The notes below the pieces were generated by a model that did not search any database, was not told where the DNA came from, and was given only the letters and a program-made list of their open reading frames with translations. Positions 7,768 to 16,200 of a stretch of DNA of 64,000 nucleotides are shown here, piece after piece. This DNA comes from Anaerolineales bacterium (GTDB lineage Bacteria; Chloroflexota; Anaerolineae; Anaerolineales; UBA11579): contig JAHBVE010000002.1 in NCBI GenBank assembly GCA_019637675.1, forward strand, positions 62,001 through 126,000, given 5' to 3'. Within the stretch, counting starts at the first letter, position 1, and every line of letters starts with the position of its first letter. The position numbers were made by a program, and so were the translations under genes.

Positions 7768-9675
7768 ATGACACTGACCATCAGCGACCTCTCGCCCTTC
7801 AAGCGGCGCAACGCGGGCAACGAAGAAATTCACGCCCTGCTCGACCTGCTGCCGCACCCCACCCTGATCGCCAGCGCCCGCACGGGGCGCATTTTGTTTT
7901 CTAACGGCGGCGCCACCGAGTTGACCGCCTTCACCCGCAAAGAGCTCAGCGAGCTGGCCGTGAGCACCTTGCTGCCTGAGCTTGTGCTCAGCGAGCGCGG
8001 CAAGCAAGCTGGTGCGCTAGTCAAACGCAACAGCCAGAGCGTGGCGGTGGTCACCACCGTCAGCGCGCTGAGCGGCACCGATCAGTGGCTGGCTCTGAGT
8101 CTCGAAAGCAGCGCCAGCACCCCAGCGGGCGACGATAACCGCCAGCGCTGGGAAGCCCTGCACCTGCTGAGCCTGGCCTCGCAACAGCCTGAACTGGCTT
8201 CGGCCTACCGCCAGATCCTGCAGGCCGGTGCGCTGCTGACCGGTGCACGCCATCTGGTACTCTACACGCCCGGCGCGGACGGCGCGCTGCAAGTGCAGGC
8301 TGTGCACGGCAGCAGCGTAGACTTCCCGTCCCGGCTGGAAGCCCAGGACCTCGCCGCCCTGCGCGTGCCGAAGATGTGGCAGCCCGGCCGCAGCATCGAA
8401 TCGCAATTGCAGCGCGCCGCACATGCCAACAAGCTGAGCTACCTGGCCACCACCCCACTAGACCTGACCCAGCCTGAAGTTGGCCTGCTGGCCGCCGCCG
8501 ATGAAGACGCCCGGCCCAGCGAAGAACTGCTGACCCTGCTGCAGATCCTGGCCGCCAGTGCGGCCACTGCCGCACTGAACGCACAAATGAGCAACACCTG
8601 GCGGCGGGATGCTGGCCGCCTCTCCGAAAGCGAGAAAATCAGCACGGTCCTGCACGAGCATATGCAGGACGGCGTGCTGTTCACCGACACCAGCCTGCGC
8701 CTGACCGAGCTCAACATGGCGGCCGAAGCCATGCTGGGCTACTCGCAAGCCGAGGTTGCCCAGCGCCCAGTGCACGAAGTGCTGATCGGCACCCGCGCCC
8801 TGCTGCCCGAGCTCGAGATGGCCCTGCAAGGCAGCGAAGTGATGGAGCTGGGCAAGCGTAAGCTGTTGCGCCGCGACGGACAGGAATTCATAGCGTTGGT
8901 GCGCCTGGCGCCTATCGCCCCCAACGGCAAGACCACCCGCCTAGCTATTCTGATCAGTGACCTGAGCGAGCACGAGGCCTTCCACTTGCAGACCCTGCAA
9001 ATGAGCGACCGCGCCTGGCTGGGCGATGTGGCCGCCATCTTTGCCCACGAGATGCAAAACCCACTCAACAACATCAGCACTTCGCTGCAGCTCATGCAGA
9101 TGAGCCTTCCCGAGAATGACCCGGGGCACGAGCAGCTGCGCACCATGCTGGAGGATTGCGAGCGCCTGGCGCGCTACATGCATTCCATGCTGGGCGTGGC
9201 GCGCGGCCGCGCCCACCAGCCGGAACCGATGGACATCGCCGAGTTCTGCCGCCAGCAGGTGGCCCGCTGGCGGGTACGCCTGCAGCGCAAGAACATCAAA
9301 GACCACTTGCAGATCGCCGAGGACATTCCGTTCATCATGGGTGATGCCCACGCGCTGGAGCAAGTCTTCACCAATCTCTTCACCAACGCCATGCAAGCCA
9401 TGAGCAATCAGGAGAGCGGCCTGCTGGCGCTCAACGTCAGCCGTGCAGGCGATGACATGGTGGAAATTGTGATCTCAGACAACGGCCCCGGCGTCCCCGA
9501 AGACCTGCGGGCACGCATCTTCGAAGCCTTCTTCACCACCAAGGGCGGTGAGGGCACTGGCCTGGGCCTCTCGATCACCCGCCGCATCGTCATGGCCCAC
9601 AAGGGCGAGATCACGCTGGAGAGCTTCCCCGGCGGCACAATGTTCAAACTGCGCCTGCCCATCGCCCAAAACTAA
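7768..9675 (+). CDS. NtrB-like PAS/GAF sensor histidine kinase
   Basis: A 635-residue soluble kinase starting on the base after the rpoN stop. Order of domains: PAS (about residues 20-95), GAF-like (about 125-275), a second PAS (about 290-400, EHMQDGVLFTDTSLRLTELN), HisKA with phospho-acceptor His427 in FAHEMQNPLNN, and HATPase with N box NLFTNAMQAM, DNGPGVPEDL and EGTGLGLSI. The HExxNPL H-box is of the NtrB type that feeds sigma-54 activators. No membrane segments are seen, so the signal is probably cytoplasmic. The next gene encodes its likely partner. Confidence 0.93.
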   Translation: MTLTISDLSPFKRRNAGNEEIHALLDLLPHPTLIASARTGRILFSNGGATELTAFTRKELSELAVSTLLPELVLSERGKQAGALVKRNSQSVAVVTTVSALSGTDQWLALSLESSASTPAGDDNRQRWEALHLLSLASQQPELASAYRQILQAGALLTGARHLVLYTPGADGALQVQAVHGSSVDFPSRLEAQDLAALRVPKMWQPGRSIESQLQRAAHANKLSYLATTPLDLTQPEVGLLAAADEDARPSEELLTLLQILAASAATAALNAQMSNTWRRDAGRLSESEKISTVLHEHMQDGVLFTDTSLRLTELNMAAEAMLGYSQAEVAQRPVHEVLIGTRALLPELEMALQGSEVMELGKRKLLRRDGQEFIALVRLAPIAPNGKTTRLAILISDLSEHEAFHLQTLQMSDRAWLGDVAAIFAHEMQNPLNNISTSLQLMQMSLPENDPGHEQLRTMLEDCERLARYMHSMLGVARGRAHQPEPMDIAEFCRQQVARWRVRLQRKNIKDHLQIAEDIPFIMGDAHALEQVFTNLFTNAMQAMSNQESGLLALNVSRAGDDMVEIVISDNGPGVPEDLRARIFEAFFTTKGGEGTGLGLSITRRIVMAHKGEITLESFPGGTMFKLRLPIAQN

Positions 9676-9688
9676 GGAGCCCACCACG

Positions 9689-10873
9689 ATGACATTGACC
9701 GTATTGGTGATCGAAGACGAAAAGCCTGCCCGCGACAACGTAGCCACCTTCCTCAAAAAGAAGGATTACGAAGTATTAGAAGCGGCGGACCTGAAGACGG
9801 GCAAGGAGCTGCTCTCGCAGGGCAGCCCGGACATCGTGCTGCTGGATGTGCAGCTGCCGGATGGGCTGGGCACCTCCCTGCTGGAAGAAACCGTCTCGAT
9901 GCCAATGCGCCCGCTGATGGTGGTGATCACCGGCAACGGCGATATCAACATGGCGGTCGAGGCCATGAAGAACGGCGCACATGACTTTTTGCAAAAGCCG
10001 GTTGACCTGAAACGGCTGGAAAAATCGATCCAGCGCGCCGGCGAGATCGTAGCCATGCGCCGCGAGCTGCTGCATCTGCGCGAAACGCAGTACGGCGACT
10101 TTGTGCTGGGCAACAGCCCGGAGATGAAGCTGCTGCTGCAACAAGCCGAGCGCGGCGCCCAGGCCGGCGTCTCGATCCTGATCCAGGGCGAGACCGGCGT
10201 CGGCAAGGAAGTAGTGGCCAAGCATATTCACAAGATCGGCCCGCGCCGGGACAAGCCGTTCATGGCCATCAACTGCGCCGCCTTCCAGAGCACCATGATC
10301 GAGTCTGAGCTGTTCGGACACGAGGCCGGCGCCTACACCGGCGCCGACAAGAAGAAGATCGGCCTGATGGAGCAGGCCAATGACGGCGTATTGTTCCTGG
10401 ACGAGATCTCGTCCATGGCGCCGGATATGCAGGCCAAGCTGTTGCGCGCCCTCGAAGAGCGCGCCTTCCGCCGTATGGGCGGCAATACGCTCATCAAGGT
10501 GGATGTACAGATATTGGCTGCCTCCAACCGCAACCTGCCTGAGCTGATCGAAAAGGGCGAGTTCCGTGAAGACCTGCTGTACCGTCTCAACACCCTGCAG
10601 CTCAAAGTTCCGCCCTTGCGCGAGCGCAAGCAGGACATTCCAGAGCTTGTGGGCTTCTTCGTGGGCCATTTCAATTCCAGCATGGGGCTGAATGTCCAGG
10701 ATGTGACCCAGAAGGCTATGCAGGTGCTCGTTGACTACAACTGGCCCGGCAACATCCGCGAGTTGCGCAACGTGCTTGAGCGTGCTATGCTCTTTTGCGA
10801 CGAAGCGGCCATTGATCTGGCACACCTGCCCGCCGAGCTAACCGCCCCCCAACCCACCAACAAAAAGAAATAA
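9689..10873 (+). CDS. Sigma-54-dependent response regulator lacking a DNA-binding domain
   Basis: A 394-residue NtrC-type activator. The receiver domain has the acidic pair E9/D10, phospho-Asp53 (LLDVQLPDG) and Lys in LQKPVD. The AAA+ domain has Walker A GETGVGKE (about residue 170), the sigma-54 contact loop GAYTGA (GAFTGA with F changed to Y), Walker B GVLFLDEISSM and the arginine-finger region FREDLLYRLN. The protein ends 20 residues after the NWPGNIRELRNVLERA segment, with PQPTNKKK, so the usual Fis-type HTH is absent. Start chosen at the ATG with AAGGAG upstream; the longer open frame overlaps the kinase gene. Confidence 0.94.
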   Translation: MTLTVLVIEDEKPARDNVATFLKKKDYEVLEAADLKTGKELLSQGSPDIVLLDVQLPDGLGTSLLEETVSMPMRPLMVVITGNGDINMAVEAMKNGAHDFLQKPVDLKRLEKSIQRAGEIVAMRRELLHLRETQYGDFVLGNSPEMKLLLQQAERGAQAGVSILIQGETGVGKEVVAKHIHKIGPRRDKPFMAINCAAFQSTMIESELFGHEAGAYTGADKKKIGLMEQANDGVLFLDEISSMAPDMQAKLLRALEERAFRRMGGNTLIKVDVQILAASNRNLPELIEKGEFREDLLYRLNTLQLKVPPLRERKQDIPELVGFFVGHFNSSMGLNVQDVTQKAMQVLVDYNWPGNIRELRNVLERAMLFCDEAAIDLAHLPAELTAPQPTNKKK

Positions 10874-10900
10874 CCAAGACGAACCCTCGCGGCTTACATC

Positions 10901-13252
10901 ATGGATCAAGCTCTCGGCCCAAGCCAGGGGGGACCTGCGTCTTCACGCGTCTTGTGGCCCAAGTTCGTTCTGCCGCCAAAATTCGCTGACCCCACCATCA
11001 ACCGCCAGGCGGGCATGCTCAACTTCATGCTGTGGGTCGGCATGGCCATCATTGTGGTGCACATCGGCATCACCTTGATGATCCCCACAACCCCATTTCT
11101 AAACATCAGCTTTGAACTGATGGTGGTCGCGCTGCAGGCGGCTTGTTTAGCGCTCCTTCACCTGCGCAAGCCGCGGCTCGCCGCGTTCATTTACATATTT
11201 GGTTTGTGGCTGGTGGTTTCTATATGGGCGACTTCTCTCGGAGAGGTAACCAGCACCGGCATCAGCACCTTGTACACCGTCATCCTGGTGGCCGGCGTGC
11301 TGCTTGGGCCAGCGGGCGGCCTGGGGCTGGCCGCGCTCAGCACGCTGGCGGTGGGCTATATCGCCATCGCCAATCCCACCACCGCGGGCCAGACCGATTG
11401 GGCGCCCACGGTTATCGTCATCCTCAATTTTGTGCTGGTAGCGGTCATGGCCATCATCGGCGAGCACGCCTTGCGCACTTCGCTCCTCAGCGCCGAGCTC
11501 AGCCATTCGCTGCTGAGCCAGCGCAGCGCCCAGTTGCAGGCCGCAGCCGATATTGGCATGGCGGCCACCACCAGCGCTGACGTAGATGATTTCCTCAAGG
11601 CGGTCACCCAGGTGATCGCCGAGCGCTTCAACCTGCACCATGTCTCGATCCTGACCCTGACCCAGGGCACCAGCGAACTCTCGCTGAATGCGCTCAGCCA
11701 GGGCGGCCAGGTGAGCGCCACCATGCCCAGCTTCCCGCTCGATACGGCTACGCCGGGCAAGAGCATCATCGCCCACGTGGCGCGCACCCGCAAGCCCTAC
11801 CTGGCAACCGATGTGCGCACCGACCCGCTGTACCTGCATGATGACAGCCTGGGCGACCCGCGCTCGGAGATCGCCGTGCCGATCATGGAGGGTGCTCGCC
11901 TATTCGGCGTGCTGGATGTGATCAGCAACAAACACACGCTGCTTGGCACGGATGATCTGAACGCGCTGCAGATCCTGTGCAATCAACTGGGCACGGTCAT
12001 CTACAACAAGCGCTTGCTCCAGCTTTCCCGCCGCCATCTGGAAGAAACCCGCGCCCTGCATGCCATCGCCACAGCTGGCATGGAAACCTCGAACGAAGAT
12101 GAGTTCCTGCAGCAAGCGGCCCGCGTGGTGGGCAAATCGCTGTTCTCCGAGAATTTTGGCATCCTGCTCATCGACCATGACCGCAAGGTCCTGGAGCATA
12201 AGGCCTACCACCAAACCGCCAACTTCCCCACCCCCGCCATCCCGTTGGGGCGCGGGATCTCAGGCGGCGTGGCGCTGAGCGGCAAAGCCATCATGGTGGG
12301 CGACGTGACCCGCGACCCGGACTATCTCCTGGTAGACGAGCGCGTGCGCTCTGAGATGTGCGTGCCGCTGCGCATCAACGGCGAGATCATCGGCGTATTG
12401 GATACAGAGAACCACAAGCGGCACGCCTTCACCCAGGCTGACTTGCAGCTGCTGGAGGCGCTGGGCGGCCAGATCTCGCTCTCTCTTGAGCGCATCCGCC
12501 TGCTGGCGCATACCGAGCGCCGCGCCGAGGAATTGGCCGAGACTCTGAAGCAGCAGGAGGAGTTGGCGCGCCTGCGCGATCAGTTCGTGCAGAACGTCTC
12601 GCACGAGTTCCGCACGCCATTGGCGATCGTCAGCGGCTACATCGAGATCCTGAGCAGCGGCGATCTTGGTCCCCTGCCGGAGAGCTACCACGAACCAGTC
12701 GAGATCATTTCTCGCCGCACTGAAATGCTCACCCGCCTGGTGGAAGACCTGACGTCGTTGCTGAATCTGCAAGACCAGCGTAATGATTTCACCACCCTGC
12801 ATCTCAGCGATGTGCTCAATACCATCTACACCAGCTTACGCGCCAAGGCGCTGGCCCAGCAGCTGGAACTGGTGTGGGAAGTCGAACCTGGGCTGCCACC
12901 GCTGCACGGGGAGGAAACCCTGCTGCGCACCATGGTGGCCAGCCTGGTGGACAATGCGATCAAGTTCACGCCGGAGGGACGAGTGGAGCTGCGCGCCAAG
13001 CAGGAGGGTGAGCACATCCGCATCGAGATCCACGACACGGGTATCGGCATCCCGCAAGAGCAGCAGGAGCGCGTGTTCGACCGCTTCTATCAGATCGACG
13101 GTAGCAGCTCACGCCGCTTCGGCGGCACGGGTCTGGGTTTGGCGCTGGTGAAAGAGATCGTAGAACTGCACGGCGGCGAGATCAGCCTGCAAAGCACCCC
13201 GCGGCAAGGCACTACGTTCATCGTGCGCCTGCCGGCGCTGCCCCACAACTAA
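10901..13252 (+). CDS. Membrane GAF-domain sensor histidine kinase
   Basis: A 783-residue kinase. The first ~190 residues hold about six membrane segments. Two GAF domains follow (about 205-365 and 375-545), both containing the ARxxxPYLxxDV or RDPDYLLVDERVRSEMCVPL types of motif, then HisKA with His568 (NVSHEFRTPLAIVSGY) and HATPase with N box VDNAIKFTP, DTGIGIPQEQ and GGTGLGLALVKE. It sits 27 bp after the response regulator and is probably co-transcribed. Its HisKA is of the PhoR/EnvZ type rather than NtrB, so it may act on another regulator. It overlaps the convergent E1 gene by 4 bp. Confidence 0.93.
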   Translation: MDQALGPSQGGPASSRVLWPKFVLPPKFADPTINRQAGMLNFMLWVGMAIIVVHIGITLMIPTTPFLNISFELMVVALQAACLALLHLRKPRLAAFIYIFGLWLVVSIWATSLGEVTSTGISTLYTVILVAGVLLGPAGGLGLAALSTLAVGYIAIANPTTAGQTDWAPTVIVILNFVLVAVMAIIGEHALRTSLLSAELSHSLLSQRSAQLQAAADIGMAATTSADVDDFLKAVTQVIAERFNLHHVSILTLTQGTSELSLNALSQGGQVSATMPSFPLDTATPGKSIIAHVARTRKPYLATDVRTDPLYLHDDSLGDPRSEIAVPIMEGARLFGVLDVISNKHTLLGTDDLNALQILCNQLGTVIYNKRLLQLSRRHLEETRALHAIATAGMETSNEDEFLQQAARVVGKSLFSENFGILLIDHDRKVLEHKAYHQTANFPTPAIPLGRGISGGVALSGKAIMVGDVTRDPDYLLVDERVRSEMCVPLRINGEIIGVLDTENHKRHAFTQADLQLLEALGGQISLSLERIRLLAHTERRAEELAETLKQQEELARLRDQFVQNVSHEFRTPLAIVSGYIEILSSGDLGPLPESYHEPVEIISRRTEMLTRLVEDLTSLLNLQDQRNDFTTLHLSDVLNTIYTSLRAKALAQQLELVWEVEPGLPPLHGEETLLRTMVASLVDNAIKFTPEGRVELRAKQEGEHIRIEIHDTGIGIPQEQQERVFDRFYQIDGSSSRRFGGTGLGLALVKEIVELHGGEISLQSTPRQGTTFIVRLPALPHN

Positions 13253-15636
13253 AAGAACAGCGGATAGCGCTGAGGCTGCGCCTCGTGCATCATGCGGTAG
13301 ACCGTGTAGAAGATGTCTTCCATATTGGGTTTGGACCAGTAATTGCCGTCGCTGCCATAAGCTGGGCGGTGGGCTTTGCCGCTCTGCGTGCGCGGAGCTG
13401 AATCCAGCCACTGATACCCGCCCTGCTTTTCCAGCACCTCTTGCATCATAAAAGCCGAAGTGCCGCCGGGCACATCCTCATCGAGGAACAGCACCCGATT
13501 GGTCTTCTTCAGCGATTCGACGATGCGGCCATGCAAGTCGAACGGCATCAGTGACTGCACATCAATCAGCTCGATCTCGATGCCCTGCGCAGCCAGTGCA
13601 TCAGCAGCCTCAGCCGCGATGCGGCACAACGGGCCATAGGTCACCACGGTCACATCCTTGCCCTCGCGTAGCACTTCGGGCACGCCCACAGGCACCGTGA
13701 ACTCAGCAATATTGTCCGGCAAGCGTTCCTTGAGGCGGTAGCCGTTGAGCACTTCAACCACCACCGCAGGCTCATCCGCCGCCAACAGCGTGTTGTAGAA
13801 ACCTACCGCCTGGGTCATATTGCGCGGCACCAGCACCAGCATGCCCCGCAGCAGGTGCAGGGCGCCTGCCATCAGCGAACCGGAATGCCAGATACCCTCC
13901 AGGCGGTGGCCGCGCGTGCGCACGATCAGCGGCGCCTTCTGCCCGCCCTTGGTGCGCCAATGCAGCGTGGCAACATCATCCGAGAGGATCTGGAGCGCGT
14001 ATAGCAAATAATCCAGATATTGGATCTCTGCGATCGGCCGCAGGCCGCGCAGCGCCAGGCCGATTGCCTGCCCCATAATAGTGGTCTCGCGAATACCGGT
14101 GTCGGCTACACGCAGGGGGCCATAGATCTCTTGCAAACCTGCGAACCCTTGATTGACATCACCCAGATAGCCTAGATCTTCACCAAAAGCGACCACACGC
14201 GGGTCACGCGCAAACATGGCATTGAAACCCTTGTTGACGATCTCGAAGCCATTGAGCATTGGTGAGCTCTCGCTATACACCGGCTTGACCTCAGGCACGC
14301 GCTCCGTGGCGTGCGTATACAGCTCGGAGGCGTAGCGCTCCTCGGCGATCTTGTCCTGCTCTTGCTTCCAGCGCACCAGCAGCGGCTTGCCGGGCAATGC
14401 CTCATCCTTGAGCAGGGTCATGGTCTTACGATAGGCCACCAGCATGTCCTGGCGCAACGGTGTGGCTGCTACCTGCATGGCCGCCGTCATCTTGTTGATC
14501 TCGGCGGCGTGCTGCGAGGAGCCGGCCACTTCCACCAAAATATCGGCAAAGGTCTGCATTTCCTGCAGGATCGGGGCGGTATAGGCCTCCCAGGCACGCA
14601 CGCGGGTGGCCTCTACTTCCTGGCGGTCCTGCTGCTCCAAGGCGTCCAGCTCGGCCTCGGTGGCCAGCCCCTGCCCCACGACCCACTGGCGGAAACGCGG
14701 CAGGCAGTCAAAATCCTGTTCCCACTGCAAGCGTTCAGCGCTCTTGTAGCGCTCATGGCTGCCGGAGGTGGAGTGACCCTGTGGCTGGGTCACCTCGTTG
14801 ATGTGCAAGATCGCCGGCGTATGATTTTCGCGGGCGGTGGCAGCGGCTTGGGTATACGCCTGCACCAGCGCTTCGTAATCCCAACCCGGCACAGTGTAGA
14901 TGTCAAAGCCATCCCTGCCGCCAGGGCTGCGCTGGAAGCCGGACAGCAAGCGAGACAGGTCAGCAGTTAGCTGGTGCTCATTCGGCACTGAGATGCCGTA
15001 GCCATCATCCCAGATCGAGAGCACCGCCGGCGCCTGCAGCACGCCGATGGCGTTCACAGCTTCCCAGAACATGCCCTCAGCACTGCTGGCGTTGCCGATG
15101 GTGCCAAAGGCCACCTCATTGCCCTTGCGCGAAAACTGGGTGAAGGCATGCAGCTCCTCCACCTCGCGGTACAGCTTGGAGGCATGTGCCAGACCTACCA
15201 GGCGCGGCATCTGTGCCGCAGTGGGCGAAATATCTGATGAGGAGTTCTTCTGGTCCGCGATGCTTTTCCACGTGCCGTCCGGGTTGAGGCTGCGCGTAGC
15301 GAAGTGAGCGTTCATGGCGCGGCCGCCCGTGGCGGGTTCGGCTTTCAGATCCGTGTTGGCGAAGAGCTGTGCAAAGAATTCGTCCAGGTTGTGCTCGCCG
15401 ATAGCCAGCATAAATGTCTGGTCACGGTAATAGCCCGAGCGAAAATCGCCAGGCTGAAAAGCCTTGGCCATAGCGATCTGGGCAAGCTCTTTTCCATCAC
15501 CAAAGATACCGAATTTGGCTTTGCCGCTCAGCACTTCGCGGCGGCCGATCAGGCTGGCCTGCCGGCTGCGGTACGCCAAGCGATAATCGGCGAGAACTTC
15601 TTCCCGCACAAATGATGAGCTTGCAGTTTTGGCCAT
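13249..15636 (-). CDS. 2-oxoacid (branched-chain type) dehydrogenase E1, fused alpha-beta
   Basis: A 795-residue fusion of the E1 alpha (about 1-400) and beta (about 450-795) chains of a thiamine-diphosphate 2-oxoacid dehydrogenase. The alpha part has RGxxN-type GGRAMNAHFATR, a thiamine-binding region GTIGNASSAEG and WDDGYGISVPNE, and GHSTSGSHERYKSAE as in branched-chain enzymes. The beta part has AFGEDLGYLGDVNQGFAGL, LRGLRPIAEIQYLDY and EVLNGYRLKE. The normal GDG...NN cofactor motif is replaced by GNA...DD, as I recall for a subgroup of fused E1 enzymes. No E2 or E3 gene is in the window. A GAGGAA ribosome site precedes the ATG. Confidence 0.9.
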   Translation of the reverse strand: MAKTASSSFVREEVLADYRLAYRSRQASLIGRREVLSGKAKFGIFGDGKELAQIAMAKAFQPGDFRSGYYRDQTFMLAIGEHNLDEFFAQLFANTDLKAEPATGGRAMNAHFATRSLNPDGTWKSIADQKNSSSDISPTAAQMPRLVGLAHASKLYREVEELHAFTQFSRKGNEVAFGTIGNASSAEGMFWEAVNAIGVLQAPAVLSIWDDGYGISVPNEHQLTADLSRLLSGFQRSPGGRDGFDIYTVPGWDYEALVQAYTQAAATARENHTPAILHINEVTQPQGHSTSGSHERYKSAERLQWEQDFDCLPRFRQWVVGQGLATEAELDALEQQDRQEVEATRVRAWEAYTAPILQEMQTFADILVEVAGSSQHAAEINKMTAAMQVAATPLRQDMLVAYRKTMTLLKDEALPGKPLLVRWKQEQDKIAEERYASELYTHATERVPEVKPVYSESSPMLNGFEIVNKGFNAMFARDPRVVAFGEDLGYLGDVNQGFAGLQEIYGPLRVADTGIRETTIMGQAIGLALRGLRPIAEIQYLDYLLYALQILSDDVATLHWRTKGGQKAPLIVRTRGHRLEGIWHSGSLMAGALHLLRGMLVLVPRNMTQAVGFYNTLLAADEPAVVVEVLNGYRLKERLPDNIAEFTVPVGVPEVLREGKDVTVVTYGPLCRIAAEAADALAAQGIEIELIDVQSLMPFDLHGRIVESLKKTNRVLFLDEDVPGGTSAFMMQEVLEKQGGYQWLDSAPRTQSGKAHRPAYGSDGNYWSKPNMEDIFYTVYRMMHEAQPQRYPLFF

Positions 15637-15718
15637 GTGAAAATTCCTCAGAAATGAGTGGACAGGCTTAGTTTATCATAGCCCCCAACTGGCCCCGATT
15701 TTGGCCTATTAAAGCGAC

Positions 15719-15751
15719 AAACGCCTAGGTGAGGGGGGCACCCAGACGTTT
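15719..15751 (-). promoter_or_regulatory. 5'-terminal mRNA hairpin of the E1 gene
   Basis: On the minus strand the arms AAACGTCTGGGTG and CACCTAGGCGTTT pair over 13 bp, with two G-U pairs and a 7-nt C-rich loop. On the plus strand the same two positions become A-C mismatches, so the structure is meant for the minus-strand RNA. It begins about 4 nt after the predicted start of the E1 transcript, and about 80 nt before the start codon. It may stabilise the mRNA or act as a regulatory leader. No T-run follows, so it is not a terminator. Confidence 0.6.
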
Positions 15752-15761
15752 ATCTATGCAA

Positions 15762-15789
15762 AGTATATCCAGCAGCAGTTCTGTGTCAA
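15762..15789 (-). promoter_or_regulatory. Sigma-70-type promoter of the E1 gene
   Basis: On the minus strand TTGACA (15784-15789) and TATACT (15762-15767) are separated by 16 bp. The start would be near 15755, giving a 5' UTR of about 120 nt that opens with the hairpin at 15719-15751. Confidence 0.75.
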
Positions 15790-15837
15790 GGTATTTGACT
15801 AAGAAACTGGTGAGCGCCAGATTAGTGGAGTGAAATT

Positions 15838-16200
15838 ATGTCCAGCGACTTTAATACATTTGCGAACGAGGATTATTGCTATCTGACCACCATTGGGCGG
15901 GTCACGGGCAAGGCTCACGAAATTGAGATCTGGTTCGGACTGAATGGCAACTCGCTGTACCTGCTGTCGGGTGGCGGCCACGCTTCGGACTGGGTCAAGA
16001 ACCTGCAAGCACAACCCGCGGTGCGCGTGCGCCTGGGCAAGCAAACCTACGACGCCACGGCGCGCGTTGTCGAAGATGGCGAGGAACAACAATTGGCGCG
16101 GCTGCTGCTGGCCGCCAAATACTATCACTGGGAAACAGGCAAGCCGTTGAATGAATGGGCTGCCACGGCCCTGCCCGTGGCGTTGGATGTGAAGCGCTAG
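15838..16200 (+). CDS. Nitroreductase/deazaflavin-binding family protein (DUF385 type)
   Basis: A 120-residue split-beta-barrel protein of the F420-dependent nitroreductase (Ddn) family. The visible pattern is TTIGRVTGKAHEIEIWF near residue 20, LYLLSGGGHASDWVKNLQAQPAVRVRLG in the middle, and a short C-terminus. Known members bind F420, FMN or haem and reduce quinones or nitro compounds. A GGAG ribosome site lies upstream of the ATG. It is divergent from E1 and converges with yaaA, whose stop codon interlocks with its own (CTAG). Confidence 0.85.
   Translation: MSSDFNTFANEDYCYLTTIGRVTGKAHEIEIWFGLNGNSLYLLSGGGHASDWVKNLQAQPAVRVRLGKQTYDATARVVEDGEEQQLARLLLAAKYYHWETGKPLNEWAATALPVALDVKR

Noticed and set aside
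15719..15751. The E1 leader hairpin as a T-box, TPP or lysine riboswitch
   Set aside because: None of the conserved aptamer blocks of these classes could be found in the ~120-nt leader, and no terminator follows.
15744..15775. A sigma-54-like TGGATATACTTTGCA upstream of the E1 gene
   Set aside because: Only nine bases lie between GG and GC; ten are required. The TTGACA/TATACT promoter explains the start.
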